Source: Warburgia ugandensis (lineage: Eukaryota; Streptophyta; Magnoliopsida; Canellales; Canellaceae). From it: a stretch of DNA of 64,000 bases. Below, piece after piece: positions 36,855 through 48,274 of the stretch. The notes under the pieces were generated by a model. It did no database searches. It worked only from the letters and a program-made list of their open reading frames with translations, and had not been told where the DNA came from. Positions within the stretch are counted from its first letter, which is position 1, and each line of letters starts with the position of its first letter. The position numbers and the translations under genes were made by a program. The stretch spans positions 1,336,001-1,400,000 of the forward strand of contig CP141135.1 in NCBI GenBank assembly GCA_035236585.1. Direction: 5' to 3'.

Positions 36855-38302
36855 GATTGGGAGTGGGGAGAGAAGAAATTGCGCTGCAGGGATTGATTTT
36901 CTACAATTTATGGAAGATGGGGGAAATGGTGGGAATTTGTGGACTCGTGGAGGTGGAGAATTGGATTATCTGAACCCATTATTTGACGACTCTGGATTTG
37001 GCAAGGAGAATATGGGTAGAGGCTGTGTGGCTTTCAGCCTTTGGTTGGGAAGAGAGAGGGCGTGGGGGGAGGGGACCCACATCGAGTATTTACTCTTTCA
37101 GTAGCTGTAGATTCTGATCTGATTGAGATAGCATGTGGTGTCTGCAAGTGAAGTACAGTTGCAAAGCACCTAAATGTCAACGTGAGATGCAGATCATTGG
37201 CGATAAAAACATGGATCGATCGATCTCGGATCATAATTATTATTAGAATTTTGATTGGTGGATCCTACGATCTCAAATTGATTTGATCAATATTTGATCA
37301 CTTAAGAGGTCTTCCTTGTGTTATGGTGCTAGAATGCCTTTGTTCAATTTAATTTAAAATTATATCTAATCAATTTGATTATCTTCACAATTATTTTCCT
37401 TTTTTTTAAGTATAAGTTCTGATTTCTTTAGGATCAAACAAAAAAGAAAACTAATCATTCAAGTATCAAAATTTTAAAAGGGGCGAGAAGAATGTCCTAT
37501 CAAAGTAAATAAAAGTGATGAAAAATATTTAAAAATTAAAAAATAAATAAAGTCACGACACTTAATAGAATAGAATCGAAGAATAAAATTCATCTAATTG
37601 GACCTCAAAACGGAAGAAAAAAAAATAAATTAAAAGCTATTGAATGGCCTAAGATAGAAGACTACTATCAACGTGTAATCATTATAGATTAAATATTTAA
37701 ATATTATGAGATCTAAAAGTCTCTCCCTCTCTCTCTTGGCCATACACGCACGTGCACCTGCCGGTTACTGTCTACTTTGAGCTGTCATGTTACGTTCTTT
37801 GCTTGCCTATTTTATATTATTCTCCAAGTTAACTTTTTCTAAACTAGTTTACTAAAAAATAAAAAATCCTTTTATACTACAATATATTTTGCGCTGGCGC
37901 ATTGCCTTGTCTTATTATATTCTTTGCTTAATTCATATTTAACTGATATATGCTTCTGCAAGTTGTTGCTGTATGATTTTGAGGTCACAAGTTTAATACA
38001 TGACTCTTTCAATGCGAGTTAAGGTTGTGTACTATTAACCCTTTGAAGGAGCTTCATACGCAAGACATTTGTTAGTATTATATTAGATGATTAAAAGCGA
38101 AAAATTCCTATGCCACTATTGTAATAGTAAGTAGTTTTCTTATTATATTGTTTTTTGTTTTTGATGTTAGATCTAAGATGGTCTGAAATCCGGTGGGATC
38201 TGAACGAACTAGATCTCATTGAGCCGTTGATCATATATTTAAGAATGGCTAGTAGAATTGCACAAATAAGACAATAATAGTAGGACAAATACAAAACACT
38301 AA
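36855..38302. other. thioredoxin x upstream region and intergenic DNA
   Basis: The first few hundred bases are the 5' flank of the minus-strand thioredoxin x gene. No clear TATA box could be fixed. The rest is AT-rich and I see no gene in it. The open frame at 36754-37104 plus is antisense to exon 1 and its promoter. Confidence 0.5.
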
Positions 38303-38368
38303 GGGGGGTTTATTCAATTGCACATGTTAGGCGTTTTTGAGATATGCCGGCATATCTCAAATGTGCAC

Positions 38369-38578
38369 GTTATTAAACTACGATATTTTCGGCATATTTG
38401 AGATAACGGGTTTATTTAATTGCGTTATCTTCCGCACATTTGAGATATCGAGTTTATTTAACTCTGATATCTTCGGCACATCTGAAATATCAATTTTATT
38501 TAATTGCGATATGTTACGCATATTTAAGATATCAGCTTTATTTAACATATGGAGGAGCTGATATCTTTTGCGTTTTGA
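38369..38578 (+). repeat. 42-bp subterminal tandem repeat, left end
   Basis: The anchor ttatt(t)aa recurs at 38369, 38411, 38453, 38495 and 38537, exactly 42 bp apart. Units share a gatatctt-cgcac-atttgagatatc pattern with a small palindrome. Such repeats next to a terminus are typical binding sites for a DNA transposon's own proteins; that role is inferred. Confidence 0.85.
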
Positions 38579-40202
38579 AAATATGCCAAACCATTTTTAC
38601 CGTGTAAACATGCCCTTAGTTTAGTGAGAGAAAATACGATTTCAACCTGCGTTTTCTAGTGAGAGAAGAGAAGCAGGGGGAAACCCTCATCTTCGTTCTA
38701 AGGTTTCAAAGAAACCCTCATCTTCGTTCTAAGGTTTCGGCGAGAACCCCTCAGTGAAACCCTCATCTTCGTTGTCTGGGCTGCATCTTCGTTCCAAGCA
38801 GGGAAGGAAAGCCGTTTCTGTTGCTCTCCTCTTTCACAGTTTGATTGCTTCCCTTGCCCTCTCTCTGCTTCGTTTTTCTTCGCTTCTCCATTTCCCCCTT
38901 TCATTCTCTTCTTTGTCCCTCTCTATTAGGTTTCATTGAGAACCCCTCGGTGAAACCCTCATCTTCGTTGTCTGGGCTGCATCTTCGTTCCAAGCGGGGA
39001 AGGAAAGCCATTTACATTTGCTCTCCTCTTTCACAGGTATGAGGTGAGAGTAATTCAAAGAAAAAGGAGTTGTAGAGGATTAATGACCTTAGAAGAAAGT
39101 ATATGATGGAGCAATTTTAATATTTCTTCGAATTAGAGGAACTTAGACATTTAAATTGTTATTTAAGATATTGTTGGACATGTAGGAACATTGTATTTAT
39201 TTTGTATGGTAGCTTATTATGGATTAAATAGATAGTTGTGGATGTGATAGTGGATCCTATATAAGCTCTTATTGTATAAATTATTTTGAATGTATGAGAA
39301 GGTTTTTGCTAGAGATACCCGGGTTTGAAGAAATGGTATTTGAAAAACAATGCATGTGATATTTTGTTTTTTCATAAATGTTTTTTAAAAAGAATTCCAA
39401 GGGTACCCTGACATTTTCAAAAAATATTTTTAAGGAAAACTATTTCAGAAAAAAACGAGTCCTTAAGGTAGAGATAGAGTTGGAGTTTGTTTCGTTGCTA
39501 TTGGAGAGTTTTAGCTACATTTTAGGAGAAAGAGTATAAGGAGATGTAAAGAACATATTTGAGGTGATTTTTTGAATAATATAATTTGCTTCTTATCATA
39601 GTTTTTCTTTGCTTCACAGTTTGCTGGTTTTTAGTTTCCTCTGTTTTGGAGAAAAGCATTGGAAGGCCTAAATTGGAGAGAGATATATCAACCTGGTTTG
39701 CAGGTAACATCTTAAACACACAAATTTTTCCCTTGGGATTAGTTTTTAGAGCTACTGCATATCTGTTTGTTTGCTGATAATTATCCTTTAAGACTTTATT
39801 GTGGTTAGTTGCATGAAGCTTTAGGTGTCAAAGCAACAGGTGGCTGTTGAAAATCTTTTATATTCTATCACTTTTTCTGGCCTCCCCAGGCCTATTGAGG
39901 TCTTTTTTTCATCCCTTTTAAACCCTAACTCATAACTCTTTAATAATCCTATACTACATTATATGTTTGACTATAAATCTACCCTTTCCCAGTCCTAAAT
40001 GCCTACAAAATCCAAAATCCATCAAATCCTTTTTGCTTTTACCCATACACCTGTTGTACAAGGCCCAAAACCCTTCATATGTCCATTCCAATTCTAGGTA
40101 AAACCCAAAACACTCAAACTCAGATGCTATCTTATTATGAAATGCCTCCCAAACCTCATAAAGTTTTTACCAAATAGAAACCACAGAGATTCCAACTAAG
40201 TC

Positions 40203-41476
40203 ATGGAGGAACTAGTTCAAAGGCAAGAGGCAAATCTGAAACGGTTTCAACAACAAATTATGGACACAATTGCTGTTCAAATCCAAACTACCATTATGAT
40301 GCAATTTCAAACCTCAGTCTTAATCAGCATGTTGCTCTCAACCTCCTAGAAACCATGAAGATAGGCATTTAAACCTGTCCAAAAAGGTCGAGCTATTCAA
40401 ATGATCAAAATTAGGGAGAATGGCATGTGCATCAAGAATGGCATGTGCATCAACTACATCTAAATCTGGTACATTGACCTCCCTTTGAACCACAATAAAG
40501 TTGTTGGGATGGAAGTGTAAATGAAATTCCAGAATTTTTAGGTGGTGTGCCAGATAACTTTCACAATTGGGTCAGAATTGTTGAGGACACATTTCAGCAA
40601 GGAAATTCCAGCTACTAAAAGGGTTGCTCTTGTCGTCATCTGAATCTGAGGCTGGTAATAACCACTTGGTGGCAATCTTTAAAATATCAACACAAGCAAT
40701 ATTTTAAACCACCTCTTACAGATTAGGATGAATTAAAAAGGCTCATGAAATGGGGATTTTTACCATTCAACAATCAACATACATTGTATGACAAATTACA
40801 GAAATTATCTCAAAGGGTCGGAAATGGTGCAACAATATACCGAAGAATTCCATAATCTCCTGGTCCATAATCAATTGGGTGAAAGCCCTACAGTAGTTTT
40901 ATACTGCATGTAGACCATAACTTACATATCCATCGCTCATGCTAAAGCTTTAGAGGCGGAAGGGATTAAGAAGTCCAATTCCTTTCATTCTGCGGTCTTT
41001 GCCAAAGTAGTTATCTTTGCCACTCATGAATGAGTTTAAGGATGTTTTTGTTGAGGAATTACCTCTTACTTTAACACCTTTGCACAAGGGACAATATTGT
41101 ATCAATTTTGCTTGAGCTAAGTCTCATTTGGCTACTTATGCTTCCAATTGGCGGTGTCGACAAGAATCAAAGAAGCTGAAAAACCAAAGACAAGCAGCGA
41201 AGATTAGATTCTTGTCCTTCAATTAGGAACCATGGCCGAGTTCCAATTCTTTTTCAATATAGATTCGGATGTTCCATGTATGAAACGGGCAAGGAAATCA
41301 GATTGTTGCCTTCTTGTTGAATTGGATTATATTCGTATCAGTGTCTTTATTGCATATCTTTATATATATGTTCGTTTCCCTTGATAAAAAATTGCATATG
41401 TACTTTGCAATAAGTGAGTGATCTCCAAAGATTTATTTGGGTCTTATATGTTGAGAAGTTTTCTTCAAGTGGGAGA
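40203..41476 (+). pseudogene. deleted Ty3/gypsy gag-pol fragment, left arm
   Basis: Broken frames show a retrotransposon gag. One reads MEELVQRQEANLKRF, the next EFLGGVPDNFHNWV near 40532, and a later one the capsid-like LYDKLQKLSQ. At about 41032 they jump to the start of a Ty3/gypsy polymerase, NEFKDVFVEELPLTL, with no protease or zinc knuckle between. Near 41465-41476 is a purine tract (aagtgggaga) followed by TGTAGGAGTTG, which looks like a polypurine tract and LTR start. It is a dead internal-deletion derivative carried as cargo inside the arm. Confidence 0.65.
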
Positions 41477-42582
41477 TGTAGGAGTTGTCAACCAATGGAC
41501 TTAGGCCCGAGTAAATAGGGCATTCTAAACCTTGTTTGGTTCTATTCTGTAGTCACTGATTTGATATATGATATTATGTGGTTAATTGTAGTAATCTTCT
41601 AAAAGACTGTCATGATTCTTGGAATATCTTGTAATAAAGGGAATAGTTATATATATAAAATGTTTGACTTGTTATTTGGTCAATTGTTATAGTTTCACTT
41701 TAGTTACAGTCGATAAAGATTGCCATGAACTTTACTTCTTTTTCATGTATTTCCAACTTCACATGGAATATTGTCTCCATGTTCAGTTTGGTCTTGATGT
41801 GATTGATGGAAAGAAACCTGAGGATATGCTTTTGTTACTAGCTTCATGTAGTATATTTTTCAGCTTTTCCAATATCTTCCCTGTTTCCATTTGTATACTT
41901 TATGGTAAGTGAGAATTCACGTGGAAGCTTCTGTAGTAAGTAGTAGCTGGTCTCCATACTAAAGAAACTTCCAAAATGTATCATTAATAGATTATGTATA
42001 ATTTTCCTTATTGATAGATTATGTAGAAGTTCATTTATTTCCTTTTAGTCATCAAGCTTTGACACTAGATATGAATCATGTTTATTTGACATTATATTGA
42101 AGCATCATCCTATAAGCAACATTAACTTACCTGGTGTTCCTGGTAAGATGATAAAGCATGCATTTTAAAATAATCGGCTTATTGATTCTTTGAGAATGAT
42201 TCTGACATAGGATCCATCTTACATGTTCTCTAGATCTGCTTAATCCCTTAGAAGATGATAAAATGGTGCCAAAAGTTGAGTCTTTTAGATGGATCTATCC
42301 CTGGTTAAACATATCCTTTGCCACAAAGCAACATGTTGCGGCCTTTTAAATTTGTTGGTCTAACCACGTTGTCAACGATGTTTCCTATTTGTAAAGCACA
42401 ACTAAAAAGCATCATGTTGAAAATTTGTAACAAGATTTATTCTAAAATTCAAGTTGTAGAGTCCTGTTTGATAGAATCCATAGGGAAGAAGTAGAGGTAC
42501 CTTTCATCCATATATTGATCCTTCAACTATATTATTTTTATGCATCCTCTTATTGGTATGATATATTGGAGACATTTTTCGG

Positions 42583-43726
42583 ATGCCACGCAAAAGAAAG
42601 GAAAGAGTCCCTGTGACACCTAGTCGTATTCATGCCGAAGATATGGACAATGTGTATGAAGACATTGTTGATGGAGACAAGGGACCATACAATAAATGGA
42701 CCAAGGAACAAGAGGACTTTATCCTTGAAACACTTTATGATGAAATCATAGAGGGAGAATCATCGCAACGGGGGTATGCCAAAGGGTGTGGTGATCGAGG
42801 GTGTTGCTTCGCTTCAAGAGCGATTTGGAGTTGATTTAACAATGAAGCAATTGAATACCAAAATACGACTTTTCAAAAGCAAGTACATGACGCTTGCAAA
42901 GTTAAGGAATGGAGACTCAGGATTAGGGTGGGATGCGAGAGAGAAATTGCTTCCTTGCAACCCCGAGAGATCATGAACACCCACCTCAGGAGTAATGCAC
43001 CACACCAATTCTATAATAATATATGTCAGCTTTACAATCATGTTAACAAATGTTTGTGTACGTACAGTCGAATCCAGAAGCTCGGTGCTTATTTGGGAGG
43101 AATTTATGGAATTATGACCACACAGACGGTGTTTGGGGGAGCATTGCCCTTAGGAGAATTTTCCTCGAGGATTAATATTTGTAGATGATGAAGGACTTCT
43201 TCGATCGAGAATGGGTGGCGATCAATATACACACCCGAGTTGAGCAAGTATACGAGACCCGATATGCCAAATGTGGATGTTGATGCATTTTACTCTCATG
43301 ACTCATATTATCGGGAGGAAGGCGAAGGGGATAATGATGAATTGCACACACAAGAACCATGCGGAAACCTCCCCAACCCCAGATATGCCGAGAATACTTC
43401 CACAACATCATCCTCAATTCCCTCCTCAAAGTCGGTTAACCCACGGCGAGCGAGGACAAAGGGAAGCAAGCTGCTCAATCATCATCCTCAACATGCAATG
43501 ATCATCCTCCATTAATTGATCCTTCCATTATATCAAGGTTGGAACGACTTGCGAGGCATAGACAACTCCTCATGGATGGCTTGCATTGGATTCTTTGGAG
43601 CATCGGCCAGAGATGGAAAAGGTTAAGGCATATAGTATTCTCCAAAAAACGGATATAGGCTTCAGGGAGGGTTTTGCACGTTGGTCGCAGGATTGGCAGC
43701 TCTTGTATGTTAGGATGCACCTATAG
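42583..43726 (+). pseudogene. Harbinger ORF1 (Myb/SANT-like protein), left arm, frameshifted
   Basis: It starts MPRKRKERVPVTPSR, a basic nuclear-type start. The Myb/SANT-like core WTKEQEDFILETLYDE follows at about residue 46. The frame breaks at about 42752 (relative to the right arm) and continues as VDLTMKQLNTKIRLFKSKY in another frame. A second exon-like part from about 43072 (MPNVDVDAFYSHDSYY) ends at 43726. In PIF/Harbinger elements this ORF1 product binds DNA and helps the transposase enter the nucleus and act. Several indels make this copy inactive. Confidence 0.8.
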
Positions 43727-43979
43727 GTGTTTGGTGTTTGCAGAGAAACTATTTTACTTGAATCTCTTTGGTGTGTATTTATATTGGACCTCTATACGCC
43801 ATATTTATTATGGTTAGACATATAGTATTCGTACATTGAGTCAACGAAGTGTGTATTTATATTGGACCTCTTTACTTCTATATGAATGATGTTGTAATAT
43901 GCATATTACAATTGAAAATTTCCATGGTTATAAAAGTTGATTAATCGCATGTAACGCATCACATGTGTATACTATGCAG

Positions 43980-44767
43980 TTCACATATGTGCTTGCTGGC
44001 TATGAGGGAGTGCGCACATGGCCCATCTTTGAAAGAAGCTCATACAAGACGAGGAGCACCGTTGGCAATTCCTGGCGGTAACTCCATTATGTGTTTACAT
44101 TAATACATTCTAGCTAGGTCCTCGTTCCTTAATCGATGCACTTATGGTACAGAAAATACTACCTAGTTGACGGTGGTTACGCAAATAGGCAACAATTTCT
44201 TGCCCCATATCGAAAGACTAGGTATCATCTAAAGGAGTTTGCCCAGGGAATGCAGCAACCACAAAATGCTGGGGAGTTATTCAACCTTTGACATGCAGTG
44301 CCGGAATGTAATAGAAAGAACATTTGGTGTTCTAAAGGCGGATTTCCCATCCTCAAGACTGCACCCCCCTTTTCTATTAGGATACAAGTTAATCTTGTCA
44401 AAGCATTATGTGCGTTGCACAATTTTATGCGCCAGGAACGCATTGACGATACGTGTTTGGAAGAGGAGATCAGAGACAATCATGAGTCTCCAATCTCCAA
44501 TGACAATGAAGGCAATATGTTCAACAATGATTCAGAGGATGAAATTGTCAACGATGTAAACTTGGGAAGGGTGAATGCGGTATGCATGTGTTGCATGAGG
44601 ATGAGATGGAGTTGCGGGGTTTACAAACACTCATAATGAGCACAAACAATTCACGAGAGCACGTCGATGCGTCCTACCCCGAGGCTGCTCGTCGAGATCT
44701 TCTTGCTTGGCGTGCTTCCATAGCACAAAAGCGTGGTTTGATTATGTTCATAGAAATAACCGAGTAG
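43980..44767 (+). pseudogene. HARBI1-like transposase C-terminus, left arm
   Basis: Exon 43980-44077 is the equivalent of the GSAHD segment but is scrambled by indels, so the second catalytic aspartate is lost. After a short intron, the part from about 44153 reads YYLVDGGYANRQQFLAPYRK, then VIERTFGVLKA with the third acidic catalytic residue, and ends near 44767 with RRDLLAWRASIAQKRG. Frameshifts occur at several places. The N-terminal part with the first catalytic aspartate is absent. Confidence 0.8.
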
Positions 44768-44919
44768 ATGTGCCTTCTGTGCCCAAAAATAATGTATTGA
44801 AGCTTTGATTTAGGATGTATTATGTGGCTTGCTTGATTTAATTGATGCTTGAATGCTTATTTGAATTGTATCTATTGCTAATAGCTCAAAATATATGCAC
44901 ATGATATCTTATTGCGGGA

Positions 44920-45303
44920 ATGGATGAAAACCCCACCCCTTATGTGCATGTGGCCGGGGGCCTATGCTGTTGCTCCAAGTACGGTCGAAGCCCAATCGTG
45001 GCAAGTGGTACTTACGTTGTCCTGCAAACGAACAACATACAAGATGGTTTATGTGGCTTGATGAGTACGTGCCGGTTGAATTACCACCCTTAACACCAAT
45101 TGGGACGACAATGCGCCAGCGGGAACGGTGGGATGGGGGATTCGATCAACATGTGGTGTCGACGCCCACTATTGCATTACAAGATGGAGTGTCTCCCTTG
45201 TATTTAATGCCCCATCCTCATCATTTAATGTAGTAGCATATGTCCTTGGTGGACTTGTACTTGTAATTCTCATGCTTGTGATTGTGCCTTTGTTTATGTA
45301 GAA
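44920..45303 (+). pseudogene. GRF-zinc-finger-like membrane protein, left arm, frameshifted
   Basis: The start MDENPTPYVHVAGGL agrees with the right-arm copy, then one missing base shifts the frame within the cysteine-rich part. The downstream frame from 44964 reads SKPNRGKWYLRCPANEQ and FMWLDEYVPVELPPL. It loses the hydrophobic tail through another indel near 45190. See the intact right-arm copy. Confidence 0.6.
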
Positions 45304-45346
45304 CTTATTTTCTAACTTTCATGCAATAACTTTTGCTTGTAGTCAT

Positions 45347-45492
45347 ATCGGGGTCTTTGTCATGGCTGAGAGAGGAAGTTGATAGCATCGAACCAATCAA
45401 CATTCATACGGTCACACACACTCAAATACGTTATATGAGATAGAAAAATTACCAAAATGTAGACATTGTTGGAAATCGCAATTAGAAGGTAG
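45347..45492. other. 146-bp loop of the fold-back, made of flank-derived pieces
   Basis: The loop begins with a direct copy of the sequence found at about 52616-52651 outside the right arm (atcggggtctttgtcatggc and onward to gaagttga). It continues with an inverted copy of 52528-52606 (from tagcatcgaaccaatc to ccaaaatgta). The last ~30 bases (gacattgttggaaatcgc and onward) have no partner I can find in the window. Confidence 0.85.
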
Positions 45493-45537
45493 ATGACTAC
45501 AAGAAAAAGTAATTGCATGAAAGTTAGAAAATAAGTT

Positions 45538-45927
45538 CTACATAAACAAAGGCACAATCACAAGCATGAGAATTACAAGTACAAGTCCACCAAGGACATA
45601 TGCTACTACATTAAATGATGAGGATGGGGCATTAAATACAAGGGAGACACGGTCGCTGCCTCCATCTTGTAATGCAATAGTGGGCGTCGACACCACATGT
45701 TGATCGAATCCCCCATCCCACCGTTCAGGGCGCATTGTCGTCCCAATTGGTGTTAAGGGTGGTAATTCAACCGGCACGTACTCATCAAGCCACATAAACC
45801 ATCTTGTATGTTGTTCGTTTGCAGGACAACGTAAGTACCACTTGCCACGATTGGGCTTCGACCGTACTTGGAGCAACAAAGATAGGCCCTCGGCCACATG
45901 CACATAAGGGTGGGGGTTTTCATCCAT
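45538..45927 (-). CDS. small GRF-zinc-finger-like protein with C-terminal membrane segment
   Basis: This is a 129-residue open frame. Residues about 18-50 contain SKPNRGKWYLRCP and TRWFMWLDEY, matching the N-P-G-R-x-F/W-Y-x-C-P and F-x-W-x-D-E core of GRF-type zinc fingers, although the expected first cysteine pair is not in frame. The last ~23 residues (about 106-128) are a strongly hydrophobic membrane segment. Many plant GRF-type proteins combine this finger with a tail anchor. It lies downstream of the transposase on the same strand, as a third gene of the element, which is not a standard Harbinger component. It may be captured host sequence. Function unknown. Confidence 0.55.
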   Translation of the reverse strand: MDENPHPYVHVAEGLSLLLQVRSKPNRGKWYLRCPANEQHTRWFMWLDEYVPVELPPLTPIGTTMRPERWDGGFDQHVVSTPTIALQDGGSDRVSLVFNAPSSSFNVVAYVLGGLVLVILMLVIVPLFM

Positions 45928-46121
45928 TCCTGCAATAAGATATCATGTGCATATATTTTGAGCTATTAGCAATAGATACAATTCAAATAAGCATTCAAGC
46001 ATCAATTAAATCAAGCGATCACGTAATACATCCTAAATCAAAGCTTCAATACATTATTTTTGGGCACAGAAGGCACATCTACCGGTTATTTCTATGAACA
46101 TAATCAAACCACGCTTTTGTG

Positions 46122-46875
46122 CTATGGAAGCACGCCAAGCAAGAAGATCTCGACGAGCGACCTCTGGGTAGGACGCATCGACGTGCTCTGTGAATTGTTT
46201 GTGCTCATTATGAGTGTTTGTAAACCCTGCAACTCCATCTCATCCTCATGCAACACATGCATACCGGCATTCACCCTTCCCAAGTTTACATCAGTGACAA
46301 TTTCATCCTCTGAATCATTGTTGAACATATTGCCTTCATTGTCATTGGAGATTGGAGACTCATGATTGTCTCTGATCTCCTCTTCCAAACACGTATCGTC
46401 AATGCGTTCCTGGCGCATAAAATTGTGCAACGCACATAATACTTTGACAAGATTAACTTGTATCCTAATAGGAAAGGGGGGTGCAGTCTTGAGGATGGGA
46501 AATCTGGCCTTTAGAACACCAAATGTTCTTTCTATTACATTCCGCAGCTGTGCATGTCGAAGGTTGAATAACTCCCCGGCATTTTGTGGTTGCTGCATTC
46601 CCTGGGCAAACTCCTTTAGATGATACCTAGTCTTTCGATATGGGGCAAGAAATTGTTGCCTATTTGCGTAACCACCGTCAACTAGGTAGTATTTTCCTGT
46701 ACCATAAGTGCATCAGCGATTAAGGAACGAGGCATCTAGCTAGAATGTAAAAATGTAAACACATAATGGAGTTACCGTCAGGAATTGTCAACTGTGCTCC
46801 TCGTCTTGTAAGAGCTTCTTTCAGCACGGCAGCGTCATGTGCAGACCCCTCATAGCCAGCAAGCACATATGTGAA
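46122..46875 (-). pseudogene. HARBI1-like transposase C-terminus, right arm
   Basis: Exons 46776-46875 and 46122-46696 are joined by a GT-AG intron in matching phase. They read FTYVLAGYEGSAHDAAVLKE (second catalytic D), DGKYYLVDGGYANRQQF and RNVIERTFGVLKARFPILK (catalytic E), followed by VLCALHNFMRQE, the typical DDE_4-family C-terminal helix. A frameshift changes the last ~25 residues, and the upstream ~250 bp contain no exon for the first catalytic D. It is about half a transposase: DDE folding is not possible without the missing part. Confidence 0.83.
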
Positions 46876-47129
46876 CTGCATAGTATACACATGTGATGCG
46901 TTACATGCGATTAATCAACTTTTATAACCATGGAAATTTTCAATTGTAATATGCATATTACAACATCATTCATATAGAAGTAAAGAGGTCCAATATAAAT
47001 ACACACTTCGTTGACTCAATGTACGGAATACTATATGTCTAACCATAATAAATATGGCGTATAGAGGTCCAATATAAATACACACCAAAGAGATTCAAGT
47101 AAAATAGTTTCTCTGCAAACACCAAACAC

Positions 47130-48274
47130 CTATAGGTGCATCCTAACATACAAGAGCTGCCAATCCTGCGACCAACGTGCAAAACCCTCCCTGAAGCCTA
47201 TATCCGTTTTTTGGAGAATACTATATGCCTTAACCTTTTCCATCTCGGTCAGATGCTCCAAAGAATCCAATGCAGTCATCCATGAGGAGTTGTCTATGCC
47301 TGCAAGTCGTTCCAACCTTGATATAATGGAAGGATCAATTAATGGAGGATGATCATTGCATGTTGAGGATGATGATTGAGCAGCTTGCTTCCCTTTGTCC
47401 TCGCCGCCGTGGGTTAACCGACTTTGAGGAGGGAATTGAGGATGATGTTGTGGAAGTAACCGGGCTATCGGGGGTTGGGGGAGGTTTCCAGATGGTTCTT
47501 GTGTGTGCAATTCATCATTATCCCCTTCAGCTTCCTCCTGATAATATGAGTCATGAGAGTAAAATGCATCAACATCCACATTTGGCATATCGGGTCTGTA
47601 TACTTGCTCAACTGGGTGTGTATATTGACTGCCACCCATTCTCGATCGAAGAAGTCCTTCATCATCTACAGAAATATTAATCCCTGAGGAAAATTCTCCG
47701 GTGGCAATGCTCCCCCCAAACACCGTCTCCAGGTGGTCATAATTCCATAAATTCCTCCCAAATAAGCACCGAGCTTCCGGATTCGACTGTACGTACACAA
47801 ACATTTGTTAACATGATTGTAAAGCTGACATATATTATTATAGAATTGGTGTGGTGCATTACCTGGAGGTGGGTGTTCATGATCTCCGGGGTTGCAAGGA
47901 AGCAATTTCTCTCTCGCATCCCACCCTAATCCTGAGTCTCCATTCCTTAACTTTGCAAGCGTCATGTACTTGCTTTTGAAAAGTCGTATTTTGGTATTCA
48001 ATTGCTTCATTGTTAAATCAACTCCAAATCGCTCTTTGAAGCGAAGCAACAATTCCCTGATCACCACACCCTTTGGCATACCCCCTGTTGCGATGATTCT
48101 CCCCTCTATGATTTCATCATAAAGTGTTTCAAGGATAAAGTCCTCTTGTTCCTTGGTCCATTTATTGTATGGTCCCTTGTCTCCATCAACAATGTCTTCA
48201 TACACATTGTCCATATCTTCGGCATGAATACGACTAGGTGTCACAGGGACTCTTTCCTTTCTTTTGCGTGGCAT
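47130..48274 (-). pseudogene. Harbinger ORF1 (Myb/SANT-like protein), right arm, nearly intact
   Basis: This is the better-preserved copy. Exon 1 is 47863-48274 with WTKEQEDFILETLYDE and the trihelix-like run MKQLNTKIRLFKSKYMTLAK. Exon 2 is 47130-47786, encoding SNPEARCLFGRNLWNYD, an acidic histidine/proline-rich middle and RLERLAGIDNSSWMTALDSL near the end. The intron is about 76 bp with GT-AG borders. One extra G near 47890 shifts the last eleven codons of exon 1 relative to the NPEIMNTHLQ frame that would join exon 2, so it is probably a pseudogene. The layout (SANT domain, then a C-terminal region beginning W-N/D-Y-D-x-L-E) matches plant Harbinger ORF1 and its domesticated relatives. Confidence 0.82.

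Larger units (their letters stand above)
38303..45346 (+). repeat. left arm of the fold-back element
   Basis: The left arm pairs with 45493-52527. The coordinate sum of paired positions is 90839 at the inner end (45301 pairs with 45538) and 90830 at the outer end, so net indel difference is only about 9 bp over 7 kb. Genes on this arm read plus and carry more frameshifts than their right-arm partners. Confidence 0.95.

Noticed and set aside
36754-37104. 116-codon plus-strand frame
   Set aside because: It is antisense to thioredoxin x exon 1 and its promoter and has no recognisable domain.
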